Positions 34,428 through 45,981 of a DNA stretch of 64,000 nucleotides are shown here, in pieces. The position numbers and the translations under genes were made by a program. Below the pieces are notes generated by a model that had not been told where the DNA came from, searched no databases, and saw only the letters and a list, made by a program, of their open reading frames with translations. Numbering within the stretch: position 1 is the stretch's first letter; each line of letters opens with the position of its first letter. Location: contig MU858140.1 of the NCBI GenBank assembly GCA_033297075.1, positions 62,001 to 126,000 on the forward strand, given 5' to 3'. This DNA is from Rhypophila decipiens. Its lineage: Eukaryota > Ascomycota > Sordariomycetes > Sordariales > Naviculisporaceae.

Positions 34428-35263
34428 TTAGTCCTTCTTGTTGTAGTTGACGGAGTCGTTCCAGCTGTTTTGTGTTAGCAAATTCGTGGCCAATGCTGAG
34501 CATGCGAAGAGCAAGAGGGGAGCTCTGTCGAAATAGTTCAAGGTACGTACAAAAGAGTCTATCCATTAGAAATCGGACGTTAGCAAGTTTCATACGCAAA
34601 GATTCAAAGGCCATTGTGCAACATACCTTGTCTCCGTCACCCCATTGGTAGTTCTTGGTGCGGATGTTCTGGTAGGGGTACTGGACACGCTCCTCAAGGG
34701 GAGGCATGTGAGACCAATGCTCCCAATGCTCGTTCCAAAGGCTGTAGGCGTTGAGACCAGCGAGGATCATGGCCGGGACAACCGCACTATACCAATTGTT
34801 TCCCGTGGTTAGCATACGCAGCTCTTTTCCTTCCGCATCCGCCCTGCAGCATATCAATTCCCCACTTCCTTCTCCGGGCCGGGACGAGCTGATGTGTGCA
34901 TCCGGGTTCCAGTTCCGCGCACCAAGCTTCCGCGGGGCCCTCTCCTTCTTGTAAAGCAATTCGCGATGGCAGGAGGAAAACAACGCAGCTCGGGGGGAAG
35001 TGAATGAGGGGCGGGTGTTGCGTACTAGACGGAAATCTTGCGCCACAAGTCTAGATCACAAAAGTTCGTCAGACAAATACGCCTCAGATCTTAATTTCTC
35101 AGCAATTGAACTCACCGGTGGTCTGGTGGGCGTGGTGCTTGACCTCCTGGCGCTCCTTGACAAAGGCATTCTCGGTGGAGCTCGCAAAGCGACGCTGGAC
35201 GGGGGCCCGAATCTGCGCAGCGAAGCGCGGGGCGGCGCGGAGACCGAGGCGTTGGGCGATCAT
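34428..35263 (-). CDS. COX13: Cytochrome c oxidase subunit VIa (Cox13)
   Basis: Five exons (35263-35116, 35050-35026, 34786-34627, 34558-34551, 34464-34428) join in phase to 125 residues. Residues 1-30 are a basic mitochondrial presequence (MIAQRLGLRAAPRF ... PVQRRFASS). The mature part shows DLWRKISVYAVVPAMILAGLNAY, a single membrane helix, then the family signature EHWEHWSHMPPLEERVQYPYQNIRTKNYQWGDGDKTLFWND. Exon 2 is 25 bp and exon 4 only 8 bp (encoding Thr-Leu and two bases of Phe); without it the conserved GDGDKTLFWN motif is lost, which supports the micro-exon. Cox13 is a regulatory subunit of respiratory complex IV in the inner mitochondrial membrane. It is a standard neighbour of APN2 at MAT loci. 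Confidence 0.95.
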
Positions 35264-35949
35264 TGTGTTCTTATTCGGTGTCTTGAATGGGCGGGATTCA
35301 AGATGGTGGTGGTGGTGTTGCTCAATTGACGTAAAAGTATGGTTTGTTCGGAACCCACAATTGAAGCTCAAGTGAGGTCAGTCAACCTGAATCAGCTCAT
35401 TTTCGGTCCAACCTCGGGTGAGTGCAGAAGGAGTGGTCAGAGCTTCTCAGAGGGTGATGAAAGATAACGTAAGCCACATGATGTCTGAGAGGGTTTGCAC
35501 CAAGCGAGGGGTTCGAGTGACAATCACATGACTTCGTGATCGCTTTCGTGTGCAACACTGCCCCACTTCAGACGACAGAGACACGCTTTTGGCGTTGTGA
35601 CGGCGACAATACGAAGAACAGCGCTCTCAAGCAAAATAATCAGCCAGTAAGTCTCATGCAGAGAGATACAGAGTATAATCATGGAATAACGCTGTGATGC
35701 CGCTTTAGAACTTCGAGCCCCAATTGTCCTCCTGCAAGATCGGGCTTTCCCTTGTAAATCTGTGTTCTTGACTTAATTCAAGATTTCTCACTGCGTACAT
35801 CCAATCTAATGAAATACCCCGCGGCTCGTCTTCTTTCTAAACCGCCCCTTCCACCTAGCCCGAGTAGTTGGCGGTGAGAAAGCTGTATCTTTTTGTCGCG
35901 CAAGCGACCTGGACGACTGAGCCATCTGAAGCCGTGAACTGTGGCCACG
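35264..35949. promoter_or_regulatory. Divergent promoter region (COX13 / APN2)
   Basis: About 690 bp between divergent start codons must hold both promoters. No named motif could be fixed with confidence. Confidence 0.5.
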
Positions 35950-38691
35950 ATGGGGCTGAGAATCACGACTTGGAACGGTGAGAACTCTCCCTTGCTTGAA
36001 CCGTGCTCACCAGTGTAGCTGACTTTGGGTAGTGAATGGCATAAGGTTCGCTTCAGTTCAGATTCATTCCTCTCGCTCTGGAATCAGAAACTCGGGTTGC
36101 TCACCACTTCGCAGGAATCCGTTCAACTACCAGCCATGGCGAGAGACTCGCACGTTTCAGGTGAGAAATTGTTGGCTATCTTCTATTTGTATCAAGATCC
36201 TAACATCTCAAAGGCAATGTTCGATACTCTCGAGGCAGACATCGTCGTCATGCAAGAGACAAAGATTCAGCGAAAAGATCTTCAAGATGACATGGTCCTT
36301 GTGCCTGGTTGGGATGTCTACTTTAGTCTTCCTAGATACAAGAAAGGTACAACTTTGCGGTCTGTCTCCCACTCTATTTCGCGATCTAACTTCTTCCCGT
36401 TTGGCAGGTTACTCTGGAGTCGCCATTTATACCCGTTCTTCCAAATGCTGCCCCATTCGCGCCGAAGAGGGCATCACCGGAGTATTATGCCCACCTCGTT
36501 CATCCACGAAATATCGAGATCTTCCACCTGAGCGACAGATTGGCGGGTATCCGAAAGAAGATCAACTCTCCTCGGAGCTGGACGAGGCGGTCTTGGACTC
36601 GGAGGGGCGCTGTGTTGTTCTCGAGTTTCCAGCTTTCGTCTTGATCGGCGTTTACTGTCCTGCTGCCAGGGATGATACTAGAACCGAGTTTCGCGAAAGT
36701 TTCCAAGAAGCACTCGACTTTCGCGTTCGAAACCTAGTCGCAATGGGCAAACAGGTCTTTCTCTGCGGTGATCTCAACATCATACGCTCTGGGTTGGACA
36801 CCGCTGGCCTGCTCGAGAGCCTCCGCAAGGAAGGGATGTCACTCGACGACTACTTCTCCATGCCTTCACGTCGATTCCTCAACCAGCTGGTATTTGGGGG
36901 CGATGTGTTTGGGGACAGAGACGAAGGACGAGAGCAGCCTGTGATGTGGGATTTGTGCAGAGAATTCCACCCAGACCGCACTGGCATGTACACTTGTTGG
37001 GAGGTCAAGAAGAATGCCAGGCCAGGGAACTATGGCAGTCGAATTGACTATGTTCTGTGCACCTCTGGCATCAAAGACTGGTTCATTGACGCCAACATCC
37101 AGGAAGGCCTTCTCGGTTCTGACCATTGCCCAGTTTACGCTACCCTTTCTGACAACGTCACCAAAGATGGAGCGCCAATACCCATCACAGACCTGATGAA
37201 CCCTGAGGGGATGTTTAAAGACGGTGTGCGCCAGCGCGAGTGGACGAACAAAGACTTACTTCCTCTCTCTGCAAAGCTTATTCCAGAATTCAACAACCGC
37301 CGAAGCATTCGTGACATGTTTTCCAGAGCCTCTTCGATTTCCCAAACCAAGTTTCCTTCGACGCCCACAGGTAGCGAGGCGCAAAGCGGCGCCGCTGCTA
37401 AGGATGAGTTCTTGAGCGCTTCTTCGCTTGGAGATCAGTCGCAAGATACTGTCATCTCAGTACCACAGTCAACAAATCCAACTCCGCTAATCTCGGCCAG
37501 CTCGCAATCCCAAAAAGCCAGCATACCCAAGCGGCAAGCCGAGGCAAGCACATCTTCCAACCGCCCCCAGAAGAAGACCAAAGCCTCACTCAGCAAAGAA
37601 CCCTCGGGTAAATCAGGACCTGGGAATGGCCAGCGCACCCTGATGGGCTTCTTCAAGCCCAAGAATCCTCCGCCCAGTCCCAGTTCTGCCAAAGGACCAG
37701 AAAGCACAAACAATGCGGCAGATCTTTCCGAACCGGCTTCTACACAAGTTTCCGTCCCCGGTAGTCTGGAAACAACACAATCCAACAACCAGGCATCCTC
37801 AGCGTCAGATAACACATTCGGGGACCTGTCTGGAGAGAGCAGCACCATAATCTCGCCGCAGAAGGAGAAAGCTTTCGTTGACCCGATTCAAAGCAAGGAG
37901 TCCTGGGCCAAGCTCCTTGGAAAGAGGATTCTTCCCAAATGCGAACATGGCGACGACTGCCAGACCATGACCACCAAGAAGCGTGGTGTTAACAGCGGTA
38001 AGTTAGCTGCTCTCCTCCCTTTGCTTTTTCTGTTCCCTCCTGCTCTTGCCTACGCTTGCGCTCTTCGCCGGCGCGTCTCGTGGGTCGGGCGGCTTCTCTG
38101 CTCCTCAAGCCCATAACAGCCTCCGTCTGCCCTCGCGCGCAAGACATACCGCACCCAACAATCTTGTGCCCACTCCCTCCATGGCAAGTTGTCTCTTCCA
38201 GAGGTGGTTATCCCTACCCTTCGCGCAGATTACCGCACCCAACATCTCCTACCCATTCTCTCCATGACAAGTTGTCTCTTTCAAAAGGCAGGCAGGCTAC
38301 CCCTGCCCTTCTAACTCCCTTCCTCCACATCCCAAGCCCAAGCACAAAAGCACTATACCATTCTAGGTTGGCCCCATAACCTAGCCTCAAGCTAATGTCC
38401 CCCATCTCCACCACCGTTCCACAAAACCCGAAGCCGCAAGCGGCGGGCCGTTGATCCCCACACAAGTGTAACCTTCTCCAAGAACAAGACCAAGGATCCC
38501 CCAACCAAGCTTATTCCAACGACAAACAACAAACAAAGCTGACTCATCTTGCCCCTTTTTCTTCTCTTCCAGGCCGATCCTTCTACGTATGTCCCCGCCC
38601 GCTAGGTCCATCAGGCGACAAAGAAGTAGGCACAGAGTTTCGCTGTCGGACATTTATATGGAGCAGTGATTGGAGTGGTCGGCAGACATAG
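35950..38691 (+). CDS. APN2: AP endonuclease 2 (DNA lyase), MAT-locus flank gene
   Basis: Six exons (35950-35977, 36033-36045, 36115-36160, 36214-36346, 36408-37997, 38573-38691) join in phase to 642 residues. Exonuclease III-family motifs in order: MGLRITTWNVNGIRNPF, DIVVMQETKI, GVAIYTRS, CGDLNI, GSRIDYVLC and the catalytic GSDHCPVYATL. A PCNA-interacting box QRTLMGFF begins at Gln482. The C-terminus is a GRF zinc finger (CEHGDDC ... FYVCPRPLGPSGDKE ... EFRCRTFIW). Exon 2 is 13 bp. The last intron is 575 bp, far longer than the others, splits the zinc finger and contains a tandem duplication. Apn2 repairs abasic sites and 3'-blocked ends. It forms the classical left border of ascomycete MAT loci. 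Confidence 0.95.
38147..38310 (+). repeat. Imperfect 84-bp tandem duplication in the last APN2 intron
   Basis: TACCGCACCCAACA occurs at 38147 and again at 38231; both are followed by similar text including TCCATGRCAAGTTGTCTCTT. Two diverged copies in tandem account for part of the extra length of this intron. Confidence 0.8.
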
Positions 38692-38740
38692 CCAGAGTCA
38701 GAGAAGCGGCCAGGTTGGACTTGCTTCTCTCCCTCAAGGG

Positions 38741-38804
38741 ATATATACATATATACAGTCTCATATATACATATATACAGTCTCATATATACATATATAC
38801 AGTC
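38741..38804 (+). repeat. Three AT-rich 22-bp tandem units
   Basis: Three consecutive copies of a CATATATACATATATACAG-type unit, the first partial, lie 50 bp downstream of the APN2 stop. They are perfectly repeated, so slippage is recent. Confidence 0.95.
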
Positions 38805-39377
38805 TTGAGCGCTGTTATTGTGGGTTCATGGCTGATAAGAAGCACAAGATACAATACTCAGGTAGAGAAAGCCGTCTGCCTGCTTTCCAATGCATGGCGT
38901 ATCTGTCTATCCATCTTTACTGTCCGACCTAGTATTGTCTCCCTGGGATGTGGTGTTCTTCGTGCGTTGAAACGCTGCCTCCATGAAATAGAAAATTGTC
39001 TCGATGGAGCATGCGTTCATCTCTTCCCATTCACCCCGTCCACCCATCGTCCCTGTAGTATTCCGTTGCGATATTGTCAACAACCAGTGGGTCCAGGGGG
39101 CGGCGCGGTGCTCAATTGACCTCAAATCTCTGGGCATTGGTGGAGAACGTCTTTCACAGTACGGCCCAGGTCTGGGATACCTGAAGCTGTCTATATCTCG
39201 GTCGGGGAAAACTGGGAAGCTGGAAAAGATAAAGGATAACTCTTCGTATAGTGTGCCCCCTGATGAAACGTGGACTGGTAGGAGGAACAGCTGGTGTAAG
39301 GCGGGTGAACACGGTGATTATATCCAGGTTAGGGAGAAGAGTTATGTTATATGCATTCATTGATTTACGGTATTCTG

Positions 39378-39686
39378 CTAGTCAGGGTTGTCCCTTTGAA
39401 TGCCATTGATCTCTCTCATCTTATCAAATAAACCCCTAAAAGCTGCAATCCACCCAGAGGACTCCATTCTGGCAAGCGATAAAACATAGACCCCGATATC
39501 TAATGTTGTAACTAGGTCATGTTGGTGATTGTTTGTCGAGATTCCTAAGTTTTCCAACTGCATCATGCAGATAGGCACGACCACACTTTCCCTATCTGTA
39601 ATGGAAAGACATGATCCTAGAAGCCAGCTATCCAGGATTGCTTGGTTGACATGAACTCCCTGTCTCCAAACATCAACCAAAGTCAT
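39378..39686 (-). CDS. Hypothetical 102-residue frame downstream of MAT1-1-3
   Basis: An unspliced frame starting at ATG 39686 follows the MAT1-1-3 stop by 34 bp on the same strand. The product has a protein-like mix (HVNQAILDSWLLGSCLSI, HDLVTTLDIGVYVLSLARM, WIAAFRGLFDKMREI) with no recognised domain. It could be a small gene, a remnant exon or chance. No splice join to MAT1-1-3 that bypasses its stop was found. Confidence 0.25.
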   Translation of the reverse strand: MTLVDVWRQGVHVNQAILDSWLLGSCLSITDRESVVVPICMMQLENLGISTNNHQHDLVTTLDIGVYVLSLARMESSGWIAAFRGLFDKMREINGIQRDNPD

Positions 39687-39719
39687 TCGTCACACGGAAA
39701 GTTGAATTCGACGGAAGTC

Positions 39720-40426
39720 TTAGTGGCCCGAAAGAATGAGGCGCTCGGCGATATGCATTCCGCGGAGAATAGGACGGGGCCTGGCACCAGTGGGCTCGTG
39801 GACGCGTCGGGCTTCGTAACGGTATTCCGGATGCTTCTTTCGGTGACGCTCTTCCTCAACCCTGGAAAGTTGTTGGAAATGGGCCTTGACACGGGCCGAC
39901 TCAGTGCGCCAAAGGCTCCCGACAATTTGGGCTGAGAAAAGTTAGCTGACGTATCTCGAGGGAGAGTTAGGGAACCTACAAATGCTTCCAGCAGTGAGGC
40001 TTGGGTTCTCAGTACGCAACTTCTTGCTCATCCACTGACGGTAAAGAATGAAGGAGTTTCGGGGTCTAGGGACACGAATGCCGACATCTGAATGGGTTAG
40101 ATTATTGCACGAAGGTTTAGAGGAGAGGAAAGTCTTACCGTTGGCATCGTCCTCCAGAGGGATGGCATTGAAGTCCTCATTGTAGACACCGACATTGGCC
40201 ATGTTGTCTCCGAGTATGTTGAATTGAGTGCCACTAGATATCGTCAGCTCAAGGTTGGAACTGTTAGAGAGGAATGGAGTTCTTACAAAGGGTCAAAGTT
40301 CTCAATGGCAAGTGGATCGGCGAAAGTGCTACCGATAGTGAACTCGAATGGGGCCGCAGTGACCTCGGGAACCGTCATTGGGACAGAGGAAATGTCGACA
40401 ATAGCGGGTGACTGATTGGTATTCAT
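39720..40426 (-). CDS. MAT1-1-3: MAT1-1-3 HMG-box mating-type protein
   Basis: Four exons (40426-40287, 40233-40139, 40087-39980, 39931-39720) join in phase to 184 residues, with introns of 53, 51 and 48 bp. Residues about 84-158 form a MATA-type HMG box: [65 protein letters not shown]. The third intron interrupts the Ser codon inside the box, the position used in mating-type HMG genes. MAT1-1-3 proteins are DNA-binding regulators of sexual development in sordariomycetes. It is transcribed toward APN2 and shares a 543-bp divergent promoter with MAT1-1-2. It differs strongly from the HMG protein at 45982-47379, so the two are distinct genes rather than recent duplicates. Confidence 0.9.
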
Positions 40427-40969
40427 GGTGAAGATCAAGAAAGGAATGCAATTGAGGTGCAAAGAATATTTATTGTGCTGCGGGTTGCGAATTAATTGGC
40501 TGTGTTGTCGACTGTTGCGTTGCTCGAGGTGGAAATGTGTGGGAATTTAGGAAGAGAGTTGGTTTGTGGTTTGGGAAAAGGTTTTTGAGGGGTGACGACA
40601 CAGAGAGGAAGGGACGGAAAAGTTTTTGCGGTTGGTGCAGAAACGTGAGGGTTGCCATCAGCGAACAATCGGAAGGTGCGACTGGTCTGATGAAGGAGCT
40701 GCCCCGCTGGTGGGAAGCAATTGTGAGGTTGAGATGACAGATGCTGCTTAGCATTGTTCTCATTACACCGCCCGCCCAACTGAAGAACAATCATAACGGA
40801 AACTGACTTTGGTGGAGACTGCTGCCTTGTACTCCGTATGAGCTCTTTAAATATCTCGTTCCTCCTATGCTGATCCAATTCCTTACCGATAAACCATCTC
40901 TAACCTCACCGTCTACTTGTCAGAACCAAATCTGAAAGATAAACGACAAATAGCAGAGTGGCCTCCATC
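40427..40969. promoter_or_regulatory. Divergent MAT1-1-3 / MAT1-1-2 promoter
   Basis: 543 bp between divergent starts. Contains a TACTCCGTA motif at 40830-40838. HMG or alpha-box binding sites were not assigned because their cores are too short to be specific. Confidence 0.55.
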
Positions 40970-42439
40970 ATGGAAAACCAAAACCAATCAACCCCTACTG
41001 GACCGGCATCTCATGCTTCTTCGAGTGTCACCAATACGCAGAACAAGGAAACTCTCGACAGGGTATGTTCAAATTCTCCCGGACATAGAAATGCTTGAGA
41101 GCCTGCTACTGACAAATAAACAACCCAATAGATGCTGAGTCGTTTTACCGCCGCTATAGTCCGAAAGCCAATCGAGAATAATATCGAGGAGTTCCAAGCT
41201 GCTCTGGCGGAATTCTTCCAGAAAACGGCAGTGTTCTTGCACAGCTCCAAGATCATCAACATCTATGGTGCGTCGACGATCATGGATGACCATACTATTG
41301 TTGATGCTGCCAACCGCTTGATCCAATCTTCTGAATTTATAATCTATTATCTCACATTTATGGGTGAGAAAACCGGTTTGCCATCAGGAGGTGATCCGCC
41401 CTTGGAATCGGAGGTGACCGCCGCTCGCGAGTGGGCAAAGATTCTTCTCAACGCATTCAAAGCCTTGAAGAAGGTAGAGAGATCTGCAGGTGGTCTTCAA
41501 GGACTCAAGCCAAGTTACTGGGTCTCGGTCAAGGACGGCAAGATCATGTATCACAAACGTTCAGGCGAGTGGGTTGATCTCACTGTCGAACACCCAGCTC
41601 TTCGGAACCCAGGAACACAGTGGCACAAGTGGTTTACAGGCAGCAATCAAGCCATCAACGATCGGTGCCAATTTTCTAACCAATTCCGGCCCAACTTTTC
41701 GGTCCTCTTTCCCAGCACAGCGAATTTTGTTCCTCAGTATTTGGCCACACATTTTCGTCACTTCGATGCCGCCTTCAACCATGTAAGTAAATCGAACTCG
41801 ATTTAGTTTCCAAGCTAACATCTTCTACAGACCAATTGCAAAGTTATCGATGAAGGACTGAGACTCGTAAGTGACCGAATCCCTCTTTCTCGTGGACGTG
41901 TACTTACAAGTTTAGGCCGACGTTTCCGCCCTCTTTGCCATAGCCGTTGATAATTGGATGGACCCTGAGCATAATGGGTTCACCAGCCGGCCATCATTTA
42001 ACCCGCGCCAAAACTCCTTGGTGAGTTTCTCTCTGAGAACCTGAGCGTCAAACATTCCACTGACCGCTTCTCTTTATAGAGCATTCGTCCTCAGTCCACC
42101 ACGTCTGGTCAACTGCCCTTCGAAGAGCTGAACTTCACTATCAACCAGAGCGCAATGGACGGCACTTTTATCTGGGCCAATGAGTACCCTCAGATACGCA
42201 GGGAGGTCCGCATCACTGCATATCATTATTACTCTGACTGTTGCGACTACGACACGAATTACGACGATAACTGGCGGGGTAGCCGCGAATGGAATGAGGC
42301 CCAGAGCCTTCGTGGTCTTCAAGTCTATATGAGTGATTCTGACGCCGATGCCCTTGTGGAGCAGCAGGAGGAGGAGGACTTGTACGGAGAGGACGATGAT
42401 GATGATATCTGTGACGGTGAAGACATGGATGCGCTCTAG
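40970..42439 (+). CDS. MAT1-1-2: MAT1-1-2 mating-type protein (HPG/PPF domain)
   Basis: Five exons (40970-41062, 41132-41782, 41831-41866, 41916-42020, 42080-42439) all join in phase 0 to 414 residues. The middle contains SYWVSVKDGKIMYHKRSGEWVDL followed by HPALRNPGTQWHKWF, the invariant His-Pro...Gly (about His185, Pro186, Gly192) that names the HPG domain of this family; further on are FVPQYLATHFRHFDAAF and ALFAIAVDNWM. The C-terminus is strongly acidic (EQQEEEDLYGEDDDDD). MAT1-1-2 has no known biochemical activity but is needed for fruiting-body development in other sordariomycetes. It lies between MAT1-1-3 and MAT1-1-1 as expected. Confidence 0.9.
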
Positions 42440-43337
42440 ATGCGCAGCAAGGGCAGAAACATTTCAAATGGTTGAGTAAGATCTGGGAACTCCGAGGGAG
42501 GATGAGTTAGATGCTTAAAAACATTAACTGCCCGTTAAACACCGAAATGAGAATCCATGCTATAACCAAAGTAATGATAACTGGCATTGTGGACATGATA
42601 GCGTGACCTTACGCACGATGCAGCCTTATCAGCCCTTCCATTCGTATACCGTCAATTTGACGAAATAATATAATAAGCGGACTGGCCTTTCGAAAGATGT
42701 TGGACACTACCAAAGAGCACACCAGTGAAATTCGGAGTATCTTATATTAAGATAAGTTAAGATAAGAAGCTTGGATACAAATGCATTTCGTCACTTGCGG
42801 TTTCTTGTGTACAAACCGCAATGCCATATAACTATTTTATGTACATGTATCGTGCGGCCCACATTTCTGGTGGCAAATGTGTGACACTACCTTGAATGGT
42901 GGCGCCCAGGAGACCAAAGGCAACAGGAATTCTGAAAGCAATGACAATTTAATAGATATGATTGGAAGAATGTCTCACTGGGCAGAATAAAACTTAGTTC
43001 TCCTCGAAATATTTCTACATGCAACAGTTTTAAATTCTAGGTATGCAAAGGATTGGAAGGTCAGTTTTGGATGCCAGAAGTATTAAATGTACGCAAAGGT
43101 GACGGATGACAAGGAGGTTACAGGGATAAATTTATGAGGGGTGGCTTTAGTGGGCTTCCATTGGTCAAAGGAGAGGTTGTCGAAGAGGTTCTTTGTTGGA
43201 ATGAGGAATTTCGGTACAAAAGCACAACCTTACTCCTAATCATCTAACGCCGTCCCCTACCTTTATCCATATACTGATTTCTTGGAAGGGAACTCATCCA
43301 CTGACCTTAGGAACCTGAAGTGCTTCAGACCTAGGAA
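42440..43337. other. MAT1-1-2 to MAT1-1-1 spacer (MAT1-1-1 promoter)
   Basis: About 900 bp of AT-rich DNA between two genes on the same strand. No supported frame; a GATAAGTTAAGATAAGA repeat occurs near 42750. Confidence 0.5.
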
Positions 43338-44448
43338 ATGAATTCCTTGATCACCACTTCTTCCAGGAACGAGATTTCAATGGTTGGCGTGGATACTCGA
43401 ACGGCGGTTCAAGGTCAAGGTCAAGTCGGGCAAGTCACAGCGAAGAAAAAAGTGAACGGGTTTATGGGATTTCGAAGTAGGTCAGGTATCACGTTGTTTG
43501 CACTGTCTCCAAGCTAATTTTGTCTAGCATACTATTCGTCCATCTTCTCGCAATTTCCTCAGAGGGGACGGTCTCCATTATTGACCCAGCTATGGAGGCA
43601 AGATCCGTTTCATAACGAATGGGATTTCCTGTGTGCCGTCTACTCTGCTATCCGGTCGTTTCTAGATGAAGAGAACCTCTCGTTCAAAGACTGGATCAAT
43701 TCCGCTGCCACTCACCTGGGCATCATCTCCAGAGACAAGTACATGGAGGCACTTGGCTGGCAACTCGAACGCTGCGACGACGGAACGAACAAACTACTGC
43801 GTACGATGACATCTCCTATCAAGAATTGTATTCAGCCCACGAACGGACTGGGACTCTTTAACAGCTGCCTGTCTGCCGGTCTTCAGGTCAACAATGCGAG
43901 GCCAATCATCTCTAAGTTATCGGATCTAAGCTTCGATGTTATTTGCATGACAACGCAGCCCGCTCATATACCAACTCGATCTCGCTTCGCAACTAGCCCC
44001 TGTAAGACCAATAGGAAGAAGGCTGGAACGCCCAGCCACGCTATCCCGGCATTCTTACCAGGTACACAGTGCCTTCCCATTGTTGAAAGCGATGGGGTTG
44101 GAATCGATGAGATCAATGGATTTTTCTACCCGGACTATTCGCAACCCTACGAAGCTCTTGACACTGAGACTTTTTTCGCAATGCATGGCTCCAATATCGA
44201 TGCAATGCTCGGCACCATTCTGAACGACGAGAATGTTGGGCATCCAGATATCAGTGGTTCGAATGACGGTAGTTTCTTCGATATGAGCCTTCACATCGAC
44301 TGCTCGGCTCTAGGTAAGAAGATATGTTCAACCAAAGACAAGAATAAGTTAACCATGCATGTTAGGCTATGAAAGTGGACATCTACTGCAGGATGTTGAG
44401 GTGGAATATCCGTATAGCCACGGCTATACTGGGCCGAATGGGCATTAG
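43338..44448 (+). CDS. MAT1-1-1: MAT1-1-1 alpha-box mating-type protein
   Basis: Three exons (43338-43476, 43528-44313, 44366-44448) join in phase to 335 residues; introns are 51 and 52 bp. The alpha-box lies at about residues 36-90: KKKVNGFMGFRTYYSSIFSQ, SPLLTQLWRQDPFHNEWDF, AVYSAIRSFLDEE. The first intron interrupts the codon after GFR, the conserved alpha-box intron position. After the box, FKDWINSAATHLGIISRDKYMEALGWQLE matches the usual second conserved block. MAT1-1-1 encodes the master transcription factor of the MAT1-1 identity, controlling pheromone and receptor genes. The start at 43338 is the farthest ATG before an in-frame stop; ATG 43380 is an alternative. The alpha box is uninterrupted, so the gene looks functional. 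Confidence 0.95.
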
Positions 44449-44746
44449 ACGTGTCAACCCACAGAACACCCCTTTTAGTACTCCCTGACGGCGAGGAGAA
44501 GCTATCAACGTTTCACACGGCACTACGGATAGAATAAGCGGTGCAACAAATACCGAAATTAATGATTTCTGAGAATGGGTAAGATGGCTTGTACCACAGG
44601 TCAGGTGCAAGAATAGCTTAAGATTCAAGTTTAAGTTTCTCCTTTCAAAATCTATTATAGCGGAGATGCTTCTCATTATTCAGTACGCGAATAATACCAA
44701 CCAGATTCGTTGACTGTCATACGGTAAATGTTCAGTCACCTCTGAA

Positions 44747-45735
44747 TGTGACCTGTCGTCTGGATAAACAACATCCGGGCGCAAACCCCTGCAATATGCA
44801 TGCAGCTGAAGCAAAGTAGTCCAGCCGCCGCTACCAGGGTAGGGTTTAGCTAGCTAGTACATATTGGGCTACCTGCAGTGTGGCGCACCGATTTTCATGT
44901 CGATCTCTGTGTGGGGCACCTTGGAAGTGCGCGCACAGGCAGCCGAACAACTCCACAACTTACCAACTCCGTCCAGGTAAACGGGTAACCCGTACCTAGT
45001 GTACGGATACCGGTACTCCCACAGTCCACATTTCAAGATAGGTGATCAAGTGTCATCAAGTGATTCATACCCGTGCACGTGCCATGAACCGAAGTTTCCG
45101 CACAATCTGATCGCTTGGTTTTATCATCGGCTTGCTTCCTCACTTTGCATGCTCGGAATTGACCACATATCCTGACTCAACCAAGAAACTTCACCAGTGA
45201 GGATGGCGAATGATCTCTAAAGCTTTCGTCACCAACAGACACCAAACCCAGCTCCGGGCGTGTGAGCAATTCCAGGGTTTCTGGCCCATGCAGTCATTTG
45301 ATCCCTGTACGTACATCACTTATCGACCGGTAGTAAACAAAGATCCCTTTTCGGATAGCATTCCCGTAACTTAGTCTACGCTTAACTAGTGAGGTAAGAG
45401 CAATCTTCCCTGTGGTTGCTAGAAGGGGAAGGTTTGGTGGGGTTGGCCCAGCTGGGCCAGCTCCTTCTTTCAGCCACGTACTAGGGCGAGATGGATGTTT
45501 TGATAGTTGTTTCAAGGCTTTCTGCCGTTGTCTGGCTCTTATTACACAGCATGCCCGGGGGAGTATGTCGATTTGATTCGTTGAAGACGAGAATTTTAGC
45601 AAACAACATTTTTTGTTTTATTCGTATAGCTTTCCTGAACGGCAAATAGTAAAGCACTTGGACTTAATTAGCCAATGCTGCCGAGAACCCTTTGGACCGG
45701 TCCGACGATGCATACCCCCGTCTACGCACTGAAGC
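44747..45735 (+). repeat. Direct repeat copy A flanking MAT1-2-1
   Basis: This matches 48897-50077 in the same orientation from TGTGACCTGTCGTCTGGATA to CGCACTGAAGC. Shared landmarks in order: CAGTGTGGCGCAC, TGTGTGGGGCAC, TACCTAGTGTACG, GTGAGGATGGCG, CTCGTCACC-type text, CGACCGGTAG, AGCAATCTTCCCTGT, AGAAGGGGAAGGTTT, GGACCGGTCCGACGAT. The 3' half aligns well; the 5' half has indels. It lies between MAT1-1-1 and MAT1-2-1. Confidence 0.93.
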
Positions 45736-45981
45736 GTATCCTGACGACGGTCTACTTCAAGCCCATGGAAAAGTTAGGGCACGTATTGTTAGACTTAGGA
45801 AATTCGTTCACTCATACATCACTAAACAGAAAGGTTTGAGTGTTAGTATGATCATGAGGATAGTCTCATTGGGAACCAGCAGACACTCACCATTATTCAT
45901 AAAGACACATGGCTAGCTTCTTCTTGAGCTCAAGCACAGACAGCCATAAGAGTCCAAAGTCGTCAAGTCGTTGTGTGCATT

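Larger units (their letters stand above)
38692..39719. other. APN2 to MAT1-1-3 boundary region
   Basis: About 1 kb between the stop of APN2 and the stop of MAT1-1-3. It contains an AT-rich 22-bp tandem array near 38741-38804 and one doubtful leftward frame at 39378-39686. This is the left edge of the MAT-specific sequence; the exact idiomorph border cannot be set without an opposite-type strain. Confidence 0.5.

Noticed and set aside
39720..40426. Reading this HMG gene as a second copy of MAT1-2-1
   Set aside because: It is short (184 residues), divergently paired with MAT1-1-2 and adjacent to APN2, all typical of MAT1-1-3; the HMG sequences differ widely.
44747..45735. Copy A/B repeat as a transposon or duplicated gene
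   Set aside because: No terminal inverted repeats, long terminal repeats or coding frame are shared by the copies; a duplicated MAT flank explains the location better.
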